A stretch of 64,000 nucleotides of DNA from Schizochytrium sp. TIO01 (lineage: Eukaryota; Sar; Bigyra; Thraustochytrida; Thraustochytriidae): positions 4,618,845 to 4,682,844 of the forward strand of contig SMSO01000014.1 of the NCBI GenBank assembly GCA_004764695.1, read 5' to 3'. The notes below the pieces were generated by a model, which saw nothing but the letters and a program-made list of their open reading frames with translations, was not told the DNA's origin and did no database searches. The translations under genes and the position numbers were made by a program. Of this stretch, positions 31,481 to 42,761 are shown in pieces. The first letter of the stretch is position 1, and every line of letters begins with the position of its first letter.

Positions 31481-33836
31481 AAAGACTGACATGTGTGTAC
31501 AACTATTTGTATTAAAATTGAATACTATTTATGACGATTTGATGTGTTCTGCTTGCTACTTCCTCTTTGAGTCTATGAAGTTGCTCAATGATGTACCTTT
31601 CAATTGAAGCACCACTTGCTTCTATGATCGTTGGCTCCTGGAATGGAGTGTCCAAAGCTACTCTTGAATTGATGTTATATGTCATAGTTTGTATATAGGT
31701 ATCCTGTTGCCGTAATGGCAACGATCTTGGGGGACAGCAATCATACATTTTTTTCTTTATATTTGAAAGTTAGAGTAAATTAATATGTTAAGCTTTGTAA
31801 GCTGAGCGATGTCTTAGATGCGATGCCACACGAGCATGGGCCATACTGACTTTTAAAGCGATTTGTTAATTCAATATTCTGCATTTGTAGAGTTTTAAAA
31901 GTGAAGTTCTTTATAATCGTCGAGAGATTCAAAGCCGTACAATTTTGTTGGGATCTTGTCTCTTCTAGCACGGAACTCTAAAGGTATGTAAAACATGAGT
32001 CAAAATAAATGGTGGTGCTTCTTCGGAAAGCTTCCTCGGATACATAGTGATACATAGTTCATACGCTACCTTTGCCCGCCACTAGGTCGGACTACCTACC
32101 ACTCCTTTCCCCTTTCCGCTCGCTCCAGCAATTCCCATTTGTTGCTGAAGCTGTACGTTTAGAAACATTCAATTATAATTAGCATTCTAACTTGTGAAAA
32201 TGAACCTAACAAGGGAATGTTCCTTTTTCGATACGTCGTGACAGTGGGTACGCTGTTAACGTATTATTCCTTCTTGATTTCCGGCACTCTTTCTTCATTA
32301 CAACAGAATGGTGGCACCGAATGTACCAGATGGGGCTTGTCCACAACGAATCGCATATTTGAAGGGTTTTCATATCATATTTTTTTTGGAGGTGGGGCAT
32401 GTATCAAATCCCTTTTAGGACCCTTCAACATAGACTTCGCTCCTACCTTCCAACTCTTCCAAAGACCCTGTGCTTTTTTAGCCAGTGGATTGCTCCCTTG
32501 CTCCACGCCTACGCAGTTTTCTTTACTATTGAAAGACCACTATGCCTAAGCCTTGTATCTATGTATGCAGTTCGACGATTACGACACGCCACTCTTTAGA
32601 AACGCATCTGTTCAAAGTTTTGCAAAATTGCAATGTGGTCTTCGAAATGAGTAGCTTTCATGAACGATTATCTGGTTTACCTTGCTGTCGGCTGAATTTC
32701 CATATTCTCTAACATGATTCCTTTGGCTTGACTTTCTTTTTTTTTCAAGTGTGTTCTACAGTGCATGTAACGCATACTCGGTCCCAGAACCTGGCTCCGG
32801 TCCCAGATGCCAAGGTGCCTGCCGTCGGTCAATAAACAATAAAGAAAGAATCGAAAATTGCGTGTGGTGGAAGATAAAGAAACCATTTGAAGCGGCCTCC
32901 GAGCGAGCACCTTCACCTAACATGGATAATACAGCGTACGAAGATTAGCAAGTTTACCTGATGAAATAAAAACGTCTCCATCAAAACGTCACCCATCACA
33001 ACCTCGTGACTAACATATCGTCTACCTTAGGTACGTACGTATCTAGTCTTCAGACAACAAACAGTTTTTCCATTTTCATTTTTTGGTCTTTCGTGCAGAA
33101 CATATGTTACCAAGTAGCTTGAGCACGGACTCTTGAATTGGTTCAAATCTACGCGATGGGTTGGCGTAAGACCGACTGGTCTCTCTGGCTATTAGCGTCT
33201 TGGAAATGCATAATATTCAACAACTAATTGACTGATGGACTGATATGATTTTTAATATATATTTTTTTCAATTTCTCAAAAAAGAAAATTGAAAGAAGAG
33301 CAAATTATACTGCTATGCAGTGCTTATGGGAAACTGGTTAGAATTAACTGACTCGTCAGAAAACAGAATAACTTATCTCGTAAACAGCAGGGCAACCAAA
33401 CCAAGTCTCTTTTACTTTGGCTCGGCAAAGCAAATCGCCTTTGCTCGCGTTCTCCAACTCTAACTCTTAGAGAGGCTGTTTCTGGGCCAAGGAGGGGCAC
33501 GAGCGACACAGCTAGCTTGCGAGATCGGCTTGCAAGAGCTGGTTCGCGGAGCTACTGAGTTTCTTAGGTTTCTTCTCTCGCGTTGCGTCGGTTCGTTATC
33601 TGAAGATCAAGCAAGCTCGGCAACCTCGCGATATAGGAGATCGACGTCTTCGGGTCGACGTAGCAACGAAACATTAGCAGGCTGCAAGTAGTTTAGTGTT
33701 GCAGGATTTGTAGAGGTTTTCTAGAATACATCTTGATTCACCTCGAAGAAGTCGTTGCATTGAAAGAATTCTTCAAGCCAAGATATTCCAATAAGATCGG
33801 AGGAGAAAGAGAACTTTAGACTACTCGGTCGGAAAC
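31481..33836. other. intergenic region between IQ-motif and LIM genes
   Basis: Mostly AT-rich. A small minus-strand frame at 31512-31748 is listed separately. A 110-codon frame starting at 32217 is hydrophobic and unsupported. From about 33480 the sequence becomes GC-richer and probably holds the promoter and leader of the LIM gene. Confidence 0.5.
31512..31748 (-). CDS. hypothetical 78-residue protein
   Basis: A short frame starts with ATG in an A-rich context and ends 32 bp from the stop of the convergent IQ-motif gene. The C-terminal half (IERYIIEQLHRLKEEVASRT) looks like an amphipathic, possibly coiled-coil helix. I recognise no family. It could be a small gene, a last exon of a longer transcript, or chance. 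The position tight against a convergent stop fits a real compact gene, but that is weak support. Confidence 0.25.
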   Translation of the reverse strand: MYDCCPPRSLPLRQQDTYIQTMTYNINSRVALDTPFQEPTIIEASGASIERYIIEQLHRLKEEVASRTHQIVINSIQF

Positions 33837-35204
33837 ATGAAGCTCGGTGGGGGAAGCAAGATTTGCGAATGCTGCGGCAAGTCGGTGTACAAGTTAGAGG
33901 AACTTCAGGTGGATAAGGCAATTCTGCACAAGTCATGCTTCAAGTGTGCCCACTGCAACCGTCAGCTTACGCTCTCCAACTTTGCGGCGGTTTCCAACAA
34001 GCTTTACTGCAAGACTCACTTTGTGGAGCTATTTCATTCTGCTGGAGGCAAGTATTCTGTGTTCGGTGGTGATTCCTTCAAAATGAAGGAGTCTGGATCT
34101 TTTGCTGTCAAGCCTGTCACATCCAAGTTTGCCCAGGCAAGCACTGCAAGAGCTACCAACGCAGCACCTGAACCAATTCTCGAGACACCCGCTCAATCCC
34201 CAAGTCCCGAGCCTACAAGTAAGCCTGCATCGTCTTCTATGCTTCCCTCCAAGCTTTCTTCGTCATCAACTTCATCGAAAGCCAAGACAACATTGCCTTC
34301 GGCGCTTTCCAAGGCAAGCTCGGCTATTAAAGAGGAGCCGAAGAAAGCAGAACCAAAGGATGAAGAACCTATTACACTTAGCTCCTCGTCAGGATCAGTG
34401 TTCAAGGCTGATGATTCGTGTCGCGAGGGATCACCGGAGAAAAAGGAAGGCAAGTATCTTTCCCTAAAGGAGCGACTCCAAATGTACCAACGGGTTGCGT
34501 CGCACAGCGGAGATGATGAGGAGGATCAAGATAAGCCTCAGCGCCCCTCTTCATCAGCCTCTGGCGCCTCTTCTCCCAGACACAATGTAGAAGAGATCAC
34601 GCCTCCTGTGGCACCCAGTTCGTCTAGCTCGCTTGCTGCTGCAACAAGGAAAAACTCCCCAACATCCTCAGCAACAAGTAGTTTCTCTAGTCAGGGACTT
34701 TTGCCGAGTAAGCTTGGTATCCCATCGGACTGCTCTGTGGCTGAAGGAAATGAGGAAGATGAGGATGATTCTGGCATGGTAGATGAGGATGAAGATGAGG
34801 ATGATGTACTCGAGGATATGGATAGTCTTCAACCTCAACTCTCGCTGGACGCATCGTCAACTTTGAGGCTAGATGGGGCCTCTACAAGCTTGACTTCGCC
34901 TACATGCAGCCGCAACACCTCCATGTCTGACGTTATCTCAGAGAACACGATGAATGATCCTGCATGTGAGGATGAGGACGATGCACCAGCTCTGCGTAGA
35001 CAGCTGAGCAAGACCAAGGAAGCCATGCGCCTTCTCCAACTGCACGCTGATTCACTTCAAGAAGAAAATGATCGTTTGGTCGAACTTACCATTCATCTCA
35101 AGAAGGAGCTTGCTGTACAGACCGCCAAGGCTCTGGAATCTGACGAGTGGTGTGCTAAACTTTCGCGTGATCTTCAAGCAGCTAAGGTAACTGCGCATGA
35201 GTGA
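33837..35204 (+). CDS. LIM-domain protein with Ser-rich middle and coiled-coil tail
   Basis: This 455-residue protein has a single complete LIM zinc-binding domain at 10-61: C10, C13, H31, C34, C37, C40, C58 and H61, in the order CX2C-X17-HX2C-X2-CX2C-X17-CX2H. LIM domains are protein-interaction modules, often linked to actin. Residues about 90-380 are Ser/Pro/Ala-rich with acidic blocks (for example a Glu/Asp-rich run around 300-325), predicted disordered. Residues about 385-450 form a heptad-like coiled coil (LRRQLSKTKEAMRLLQL onward). The layout, one N-terminal LIM plus a C-terminal coiled coil, suggests a cytoskeletal adaptor; partners are unknown. The ATG at 33837 places the first zinc cysteine ten residues in. 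The gene is intronless and converges with the pyruvate dehydrogenase kinase gene. Confidence 0.85.
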   Translation: MKLGGGSKICECCGKSVYKLEELQVDKAILHKSCFKCAHCNRQLTLSNFAAVSNKLYCKTHFVELFHSAGGKYSVFGGDSFKMKESGSFAVKPVTSKFAQASTARATNAAPEPILETPAQSPSPEPTSKPASSSMLPSKLSSSSTSSKAKTTLPSALSKASSAIKEEPKKAEPKDEEPITLSSSSGSVFKADDSCREGSPEKKEGKYLSLKERLQMYQRVASHSGDDEEDQDKPQRPSSSASGASSPRHNVEEITPPVAPSSSSSLAAATRKNSPTSSATSSFSSQGLLPSKLGIPSDCSVAEGNEEDEDDSGMVDEDEDEDDVLEDMDSLQPQLSLDASSTLRLDGASTSLTSPTCSRNTSMSDVISENTMNDPACEDEDDAPALRRQLSKTKEAMRLLQLHADSLQEENDRLVELTIHLKKELAVQTAKALESDEWCAKLSRDLQAAKVTAHE

Positions 35205-35727
35205 AAATATTTGACACTTTTTATGCGCCCCTACAGAGGAGATCAGTTTGAAAGAAGTGGATAGGACCAAATCTCTACTTCCTAACTATTTCACATATAC
35301 AAGAAGTATTATCCATTAATTGCAAGTAATAACGGCACTTTACGAATTGCTGTTTCAATGTAGGCTTCATGTTGATGTCAATAGCAACGTGAATGCCAAA
35401 TATCAAAAAGTTATACATAAACTCATCTAGACTGTTTGTGATTCTTTCGACTATACACTAGGAATGGGAGGAGAAGGTTGTTAGAAGTATGATACTGCAC
35501 CTGTTCATGGAGTGGAGTGGCGAACCCCTGCGGGATTCCTCTTGTTTGGGGTAATGGTGTACGTCTCTCATTTGCTATATTATAGTAAATTTTCATCCCT
35601 TTTCAAATGAGGACTCTAGCCGAGATTAACCCAAGTCATTCGGAGGCATAGATGTACCTATCAAATAAAATGCCACCTAGATGAATAATGTGCTTTATAG
35701 TAGAAAATGGGAACTCTCAACCACATC
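35205..35727. other. convergent intergenic region (LIM / PDK)
   Basis: A 523-bp AT-rich spacer holding both 3' ends. No gene or repeat is seen. Confidence 0.6.
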
Positions 35728-37143
35728 TTAGCTAGACGAGTCATGGTAAGGATCAGCATTGCCGACAAGAACATTTTCCTTCCATGAGCTGCGATCCCCA
35801 AAGAAGAACACTTGAGAATTGCCTCTTGGGAGACTTGAATCACCCTCTGCAGGAGACTTCATCACACTCTGCGGTAAATTTTCACAATTTTCTCCTAGAC
35901 GGCTTAAATAAAGGTATGTGTCTGTACCATATCCTTCCATCGACTTCATATCCAAGTCTCCGCCAAAGTAACGAGCATAGAGACGACTCAAAGGCAAACC
36001 CACACCGTAACCAGCAAGAACAGGCGAGGTTCGACCATCATGAAGAAGATCGGCGTGAATTCTTGGATCCTTCGCTGTCGAATGCAAGTAGCTCCAGATA
36101 AGGGGAAGTTTGGAGCGCCCGATGCCGCCACCACGATCACTAATTCGGATAGCAACATCATTAGGACCCTCAACGATTGTTACTTCGACCGGCGAAAGAT
36201 GATAACGGTCCTCACACGGGCCTTCAAACTCTGCGACGGCTCGGAAAGAATTCTTGAGAATCTCAGTAAGCATATATTTGAGATGGCCTGGAACGTAGGT
36301 GAATGTGATATCATCATCATCATTATCCCCTGTAATTTCAAGCTCCACAGACTTGCGCATCTTCTTGCGATGAAGTTGTCGGCAGTCGATCATGGGTGAA
36401 ATACCGTGAATTCGCTCACATAATGCCGCTGCTTCGTCTGCAGCCTCACGAACAAGGTCAATAGGCTTACAGCGACTCTGAATAATACCAGCATACCCAG
36501 GGTGGGAATCTCGCGAGCAAATATGGTGCTCGATTAGGAATCGAAGACCAATACGAGCGAGATAGAAGCGATTCAATACACTATCTACAATTCGCTGATC
36601 ATCTACCGTAAAGCCTCCGAGATTGTTGCGAACCTCAAGCACCCCACGAGACGTAGTTTCAATGACCTCACTGTGGTCTTGAAGAGTAAATCTTAGCATG
36701 TCTGCAAAGTCTTCCTCGTCTTCTTCGGTTCGCGGGAATGGTGATTCTGACACACGGTCAAAATAATCATGGTACCAATTCACCACACTCTTAATTGGGG
36801 TTGTGTATGGCAGTCCAAGAGGCAACTGCTCGAGCTCGACCACGCGCTGTGCTATCCTCACCTGGAGTTCATTGTGAAGAAATTGAGCATTCCTAATTCG
36901 CTGTGCTGTGTCATTATATGCATCACGTCCGTATCGGAAGAGGTTCTCGAGGCTCACCGGCGTGGCCTTCTGTCGTGCCATCTTGCGCATGTATGGCTTA
37001 AACTCAGTACTTGATAGCCATCTTCTCTGCAAAGTCGACGCGTTCATTCTCCACTTCTCGTGCAACTGCATCCTCTCCAGGCTCCTGCTTCGCGACTCTT
37101 CAAAGAGCCTTCGAGAGGCAATAGCGGCACGCGACGGAATCAT
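35728..37143 (-). CDS. mitochondrial pyruvate dehydrogenase kinase
   Basis: This 471-residue enzyme of the PDK/BCKDK family phosphorylates the E1 alpha subunit in the mitochondrial matrix and shuts down the pyruvate (or branched-chain keto acid) dehydrogenase complex. The N-terminal four-helix domain spans about 45-240, including IGLRFLIEHHICS. The GHKL ATP-binding domain has the N box EILKNSFRAVAEF (295-307), G1 DRGGGIG (336-342) and G2 GYGVGLPLSR (378-387). The first 45 residues are Arg/Ser-rich with few acids, fitting a mitochondrial presequence. A Ser-rich C-terminal extension of about 45 residues follows the fold and lacks the classical DW motif of animal PDKs. PDK versus BCKDK cannot be decided with certainty, but PDK is favoured. 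No intron is needed. Confidence 0.9.
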   Translation of the reverse strand: MIPSRAAIASRRLFEESRSRSLERMQLHEKWRMNASTLQRRWLSSTEFKPYMRKMARQKATPVSLENLFRYGRDAYNDTAQRIRNAQFLHNELQVRIAQRVVELEQLPLGLPYTTPIKSVVNWYHDYFDRVSESPFPRTEEDEEDFADMLRFTLQDHSEVIETTSRGVLEVRNNLGGFTVDDQRIVDSVLNRFYLARIGLRFLIEHHICSRDSHPGYAGIIQSRCKPIDLVREAADEAAALCERIHGISPMIDCRQLHRKKMRKSVELEITGDNDDDDITFTYVPGHLKYMLTEILKNSFRAVAEFEGPCEDRYHLSPVEVTIVEGPNDVAIRISDRGGGIGRSKLPLIWSYLHSTAKDPRIHADLLHDGRTSPVLAGYGVGLPLSRLYARYFGGDLDMKSMEGYGTDTYLYLSRLGENCENLPQSVMKSPAEGDSSLPRGNSQVFFFGDRSSWKENVLVGNADPYHDSSS

Positions 37144-39192
37144 CTTGCCGATGTAGGAACTCTAGTATTCCAGGGCAATAACCAACACACTGCCAAACTA
37201 GAGCTTCTCCACAGGTTCCCCAGCAAGTTTTGAACAGTCCAGCCGGCTCGAGTTGCAAGGCCTCAGCTCCGAGGGCGTGTTTCCCTACGTCTCGGAATTG
37301 CTCTACTGCCGCCACTCATCTAAAACCTCAGCCTCTGCACTCTTCCCTTTTCCCTGCTTATTGCGAGTTACGTTCTCACCATTTGAAACGTTTCAGTCCG
37401 CTTTTAAAATGTGCTAGAAGCAGGGGAAAAAGAGAAGCCAAGAAAGCCCGCTCAGCGTCCTCTCTGGCGAGCAGCTAAAGCAGCTAAAGCAGTCTAGCGA
37501 ATTAAAAAGCGAAGCTGGCAGGCTGCCGAGCAGGCAGTCGTTGCATCCTAGAGTGAGTGACCTGGAGTTCCAGCGATATTATTCGCTGCCATGTAGATTA
37601 CTTACAACTTGCTTGCATTGAATTTCCCATTTCATTGCAATTGTTATATTTTAATATTTTAACATTTTACAATTAATAGTTTAATATTTTTTATCCACTA
37701 TCAGCCTTGGCAGTGTTCCCAGAAAGCCTTCCCGGAGGCTCGTGGAAACATTGCGCGAACAACAACTCGGCACTGAGAGAGATTCAACGCTTTCCTCTTC
37801 TAATGCTCTCAAGATTGTGTTCGCAAATGTCTTTGGACACCGAGGAGGCACGCTACGCAGGCCGCAGTGCTTGCTAGTAGGTACGCCAACCGCGAAACTC
37901 CTCCTCCTGACACTGTTGGTTGCTGTCTTCATTGATGAGAGAACTAACTCGCAACAACTTTGAGTCGCTAGTTCTGCTGTTGCGGAACTAACGAAAGAGC
38001 ACTCATTCCATTTGCCAACTGCGAGCTTTGCCTATCTAGCTAGCCAGGTAGCGCACTACCTATTTACTGCTCGGGTTGTTTGCGATGATCATGAGCATAA
38101 TTTGTAAAGCTCGCTCGCACTGGGTCTCTTTCGTCCCTGTTGTGGGAAGTTCTCAGAGAATGCCTACCTGGTTCACAGTTGGAAAAGACAGCTCAGTGAA
38201 ATTGTGCGATTAATAGTGCCACAGCGCTGTGCCATAGGAATTGTACGGTCCTGTTTGTGTTTTATTCACGTTTTACTCCCATGGACTGAGTCTGGGTGGC
38301 TGAGAGGCTGGCTGCTTGGGACAGCTTTTGCTGTTGACGTGGCGAGACTAGGTGCTGTATATGGGCGGTATCTCTCTATGAGAACTGTCCTTGTGTAGTT
38401 GAAGTCCAGCCCGGTGGAAGAAGGTAGGGAGTGGTTCGTACATCGCAGCTTCATGCTTCATGGAAACCATCATGCTGATGTGCACTAGGCACGCTGCCGA
38501 GTTACCCCAGTTGTACAAAGGTTGTATGCAATATTTTCACTAGAAGGAATAATAAATTAAGCCTGCAAAGCTTGAAATTCGCAATCAGGAGCACTGAGAT
38601 TGGTAGCTGCTGCACGTCTCCAAGGCTACTCTACCTCGGAGACCACACCAAAAAAGGTGAATACGTAGAACAGAAGTGATCTCAACTTGAAAAGGTAACA
38701 TCGTAATAACTCTCTTTACACGCAATAGTTGCGATCTGAATGGTCTTGAGCATTCCAGGTCAATTAACAAAATATAGCACATTTATTTACTCCTACTATA
38801 CATGAGATATATCGACGGCCCGTGGGATTGTCATACTTTTGCTTTGACGTACATCGGAATAGATAAGTTGCTTTATTTAAGGTACAGTACTGATGCTAAT
38901 CGCTAGGGATACTGCATATATAAAATCCAAAGTTCAAGGTATCAATGACTTTTCAGGGTTACTATTCTGATTCTATCTTAATATCGGAAGTCCATTAATG
39001 TATAAAGCTCTTAACAAATATAGCATAGTCTCAAATTCAAATCAGCAGGGTTTGGAGTTTTTGAGATCGAGGGAAACATACAATGGACTTTAGTTTATGA
39101 TCTATTTAAAGGCGATTGTGATGGTAGAGCTATGCATTTTTTTTGTAGACAGACTTCTACACATTTTAGTTCTTCAGGTAAATGTTCAACTT
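37144..39192. other. intergenic region upstream of PDK
   Basis: The first 350 bp are the PDK promoter side. The rest is mixed composition, with AT-rich stretches near 37600-37700 and 38780-39130. Frames near 37742 and 38204 are short and unsupported. No repeat array stands out. Confidence 0.5.
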
Positions 39193-39600
39193 TTAGACAG
39201 AGTATCCAGCAACACTTTGCTTATCAAAGGTTGCAACCTTTGCACGAGATACAGACTTGGGACGATCCGGCTCACGGTAATCCACTCCAAGTTTCTCACA
39301 GAACTCGGTTCTATCTTCCTTGTACTTAAAGAGCTTCGCGACTCCGATGTTGGCAAACTCTTCGAGAGTTCCCTCGGGAATAGCCTTAACGACTTCCAAG
39401 CTGGCATCCATTTTACTCTGAAAATCCTGGCACTCGTCCACAAGAGCAATGGCCTGGTCCACGCTGAGAACAAAGTTCTCTACCATATTCTTAATCAAGC
39501 GTGCACGATCCCTCTCGCTAGGCTGTCTCTTCACCTGACCGAGCTTCAAGGAGAACTCATGATCCTCAAGAGCAACGCGTTCCTTCACCTCGTCTGCCAT
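39193..39600 (-). CDS. small helical protein of unknown function
   Basis: This is a 135-residue protein from ATG (39600, context ACGATGGCA) to TAA. It is highly charged (many Glu, Lys, Arg, Asp), has no signal peptide or membrane segment, and contains predicted helices such as RARLIKNMVENFVLSVDQAI and ALVDECQDFQSKMDASLEVV. The final 30 residues are basic and may be extended. Clean codon use, a good start context and sharply bounded ends make a real gene likely. I recognise no family. It stands alone, 1.5 kb from the divergently oriented aminotransferase gene. Confidence 0.6.
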   Translation of the reverse strand: MADEVKERVALEDHEFSLKLGQVKRQPSERDRARLIKNMVENFVLSVDQAIALVDECQDFQSKMDASLEVVKAIPEGTLEEFANIGVAKLFKYKEDRTEFCEKLGVDYREPDRPKSVSRAKVATFDKQSVAGYSV

Positions 39601-41076
39601 CGTGCTTTTCTAGCTTTTCTGCCAGGCTATGTGGTATTCTGTCGAGACAACGTGTGTTATCAAGAGAATGGATACCGAGCAATATGCTTCAGATCCCTTA
39701 AAGTCAGGAGTTTCGTGGAAGTAGGAGTCGCGGGGAAGTCTTGATGAAAACGACACCACAGCGAGTTCTCTCTGCGCTCTGATGCCTAGGAAGAGTGGCT
39801 TGAACTGGTACTGGCTCTGGAGGTTGGTTTACCCCATGTGCTTGCACAACTTGAAGGGACCTTCTCTTGCGCACAAGTACAACTAGGAGACTGCTATATA
39901 TTGCTAGACAAACTCAAGAGCTGTGTTTCCTGTTACCAACATTAAGGTTTTTTGATAGTGGCAGAAGTAGCCTCTAGGTGTGCGCGGAAGGCCCAGACTA
40001 GTTCACACGCTCAAGCCCCTGTAATATAAGCAACATTGAATCGAAAGCTTGCAGGATAGAAATGCTCGTCTAGAGAGAAGGCTTGCAATTTTACAATCTG
40101 GAGTGACAGAAATTTCAGAGCAAAATTGTATCTCATTGTGTGACCAGAGATATACGTCGCCTGATGTCACTAAGAAGAAGCCATTTCTTCATGTATTCTG
40201 AATGATCCTCCTTAATGGACAAGGAAACGATTTGCAAGACGCAGGCTTAGTCAATTCCTTCCAAAGCTTGTTGCATTGATGTTATTCCTTTCAGTCTAAA
40301 ATTTTGGTTTCTAGACTTTCTGAAAAAACAAATCAAGGCCACTGCAAATTTGGAGAACAAAATGGATGTGATGTTGAATGAATGAATATCAAGTACCGCG
40401 AAGTTTCAACATTTTATAGTGTAAGCAATTTATTCATTTGTTCTCAAGTTGCTTTCATGCGTAGTACAAGTTCATTCAAGGGCAGAGAGTTTGTTGCTGT
40501 AATGTACGTATCAGGCGCCTTGAGATTAAACTGTGTCCACTTAAATGACAGGTACTGCACTAACGCAATTCAGCACGAGCACATCAAGGCAGCTAGCGAA
40601 ATGGCTAGTTTGTTGGCCTAATTTGCCGGACAAATATTCACCAGTTCCCTTGGTCAGCCATTCAGAGCGCTGCGATACGAGCAGCCGAAAGTCACGTCAA
40701 CAAATATAGTTCTTTTTTATTCTTTTTTAAAATTAGTAGCATATAGTCTATATATAGGCAGGTCAGTATATCTTATAAGAGAGGTTGCTTTCTATCTGGA
40801 AACTCTACTCTGCCCTCCATTTGATTTTAAAATGATATGATGCATAGTCAATAAGTAGAGATTGAGGGTCTTAATGGGATTCTCTCTAGTGCATCGATTG
40901 CCGGGAATTCGAAGCAAATCTGCAAAACCTTCGTCGTAGCTATTGAAAGGTTAATTCGAGACGGACCTTGAGAGGCTTGGTGACTCCAGTATCACTGGGA
41001 TAGGTGGATCTGGCTTGTTTATTTGCTTAGGGTTGTGCCGATAGACAGCAAGTTGAGAAACTAAGCATCTTTAAGC
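39601..41076. other. divergent intergenic region
   Basis: This region contains the promoters of the small minus-strand gene and of the first aminotransferase. AT-rich stretches lie near 40700-40860. A 79-codon frame at 40382 is unsupported. Confidence 0.5.
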
Positions 41077-42483
41077 ATGAGCGACAGTGCTGCTATGATG
41101 GCGACCTCTGCGCCCAAGAAGAGGGAAGAGGATCCTGCGAAGACTGCTGCTCGCGTGCAAGCCCAAAAAAATCCTTTGGCGAAAACCTTGAGCCCGCGAG
41201 GACAAGATGCAATGGTGCCTGCGCTGACATATCTCAAGGAGGTTATTGCTGCTGTTCAAGACCTCTACGATCCTGAGACGAACCCTGAAGGCTGGGTCGT
41301 AGGCGCCACTGCTGAGAACAAGCTCATGTATACAGAGTTCATGCTTCCTAAGCTTTGTGAAGCGCATGCCAAGCTTAGTGACCCAAAAGAACAGGCCAAG
41401 TTCTCTCCATACTATGGTGACATGCGTGGTATGCCCATCGTTCGTGAGGCTGTGGCCAAACTTATGGAGATGCTCGTCGTCAAGAAGAAAAAAATCGATC
41501 CGAATGGTATTGTATTAACGCCTGGTGTGACAAGCGCTGTGAGCTTTATTGCATACATGCTGGCAAGCCCGAATGATGCTTGCATTCTACCTGCACCGTA
41601 CTATCCAGCTTTTGACAATGACTTGTACGCTCGTGCCAAGGTCGTGCCTGTCGAGGCCTTCATGGAAAAGGTCCCCATTGAGAACCAGCCTTCGGATGTA
41701 ATGGGCATGCCCGTCGCATGGCGCATCACCGAAGCATGTATGGAAAAGGCTTACACTGATGCTAAGGCGATGGGACACGAACCCAAAATTTTCCTGCTTA
41801 CAAACCCGGAAAACCCGCTCGGCATTAGCCATACTGAGGAGGAGCTCAAGCTTGTAGTTGACTTTGTGCGCAAACACAACATGCATCTTGTGAGCGATGA
41901 AATCTACGCTGGTGACTGTCATAGTGTGCGCGAGGGCGATATCTCGCACATTAGCATCTTAGATGTTGCCTCTGGCCCCGATATTCATGTCTTGTATGGC
42001 ATGTCCAAGGATTTTGGTTTGAGTGGGCATCGAATGGGCTTCATTTATTCCGAAAATGATGCGCTTATTAGTGCCATGTCCAACCACAACATGTTCCAGT
42101 GCGTGTCTGGACTTGCCCAAGCAGTCTTGTACGAAATGATTAGCGATCTCGATTTTGTCCGTACATACACTGAAGAGAGCAATCGCCGTCTTCGCAAGGC
42201 ATGTGATGCTGTGCAAACGAAGCTGACAAGTATGGGAATTCCCTTTTACCGGCCCACAGCAACCCTTTTCTTCATGATGGATCTTCGCAAGTACCTAGCG
42301 AGCCCTACTTGGGAGGCTGAGCGAGCGCTCTTTGATCTTTTCGCGCAGCACAAGATCCTTCTCACCCCGGGACGTGACTGTCATTTTCCCGAACCTGGTT
42401 ACTTTCGTATGTGTTTCGCTGCCGCCTCAGAGCAAGCTATGAGCCTTCTTCTCGACCGCCTTGCCACTGCCCTCGAGCAGTAA
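41077..42483 (+). CDS. class I/II aminotransferase, ACC synthase-like (copy 1)
   Basis: This 468-residue PLP-dependent enzyme of fold type I has the motifs YGDMRGMPIVREAV (113-126), LLTNPENPLG (240-249), DEIYAGD (274-280) and MSKDFGLSGHRMGF (309-322). K311 is the predicted Schiff-base lysine and R319 the phosphate-contact arginine. The pattern is closest to the 1-aminocyclopropane-1-carboxylate synthase/alanine aminotransferase-like subgroup. The true substrate cannot be told, and ethylene chemistry should not be assumed. There is no evident signal peptide; residues 1-40 are basic and variable. It forms a tandem pair with the gene at 44304 in the same direction, with most motifs identical, so a duplication is clear. 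Both copies retain the catalytic residues. Confidence 0.9.
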   Translation: MSDSAAMMATSAPKKREEDPAKTAARVQAQKNPLAKTLSPRGQDAMVPALTYLKEVIAAVQDLYDPETNPEGWVVGATAENKLMYTEFMLPKLCEAHAKLSDPKEQAKFSPYYGDMRGMPIVREAVAKLMEMLVVKKKKIDPNGIVLTPGVTSAVSFIAYMLASPNDACILPAPYYPAFDNDLYARAKVVPVEAFMEKVPIENQPSDVMGMPVAWRITEACMEKAYTDAKAMGHEPKIFLLTNPENPLGISHTEEELKLVVDFVRKHNMHLVSDEIYAGDCHSVREGDISHISILDVASGPDIHVLYGMSKDFGLSGHRMGFIYSENDALISAMSNHNMFQCVSGLAQAVLYEMISDLDFVRTYTEESNRRLRKACDAVQTKLTSMGIPFYRPTATLFFMMDLRKYLASPTWEAERALFDLFAQHKILLTPGRDCHFPEPGYFRMCFAAASEQAMSLLLDRLATALEQ

Positions 42484-42761
42484 AGCTTCGCCAGCGCAGC
42501 ATTGCGCTAGATTGTACAGTCTAGTTTTGATGTTGGCACATAATTTTTCATTGTGTTTCTATCGCGTCATCACTTCAACCTTAGCAAAGGTAACAGTAGT
42601 ACAAAAGAAATAAACACATGTCGAGTTACATTTATTATAGCTTTGTCTAATTTACAAATGTTTGTCGCTGCAAAATTCTGCAAAATCTTGACGCTCCAGC
42701 ATCGGAGCCAAATAGCGTCGAGTATGTTCGCCACAATTCCGGCCATACACTGTATCTCTCT
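42484..42761. other. short intergenic spacer
   Basis: The 3' flank of the first aminotransferase. It is AT-rich to about 42650, then of mixed composition. Nothing is recognised. Confidence 0.5.

Noticed and set aside
32217-32549. 110-codon frame with hydrophobic start resembling a signal peptide
   Set aside because: Composition is that of AT/pyrimidine-rich non-coding DNA, with no domain and no supporting context.
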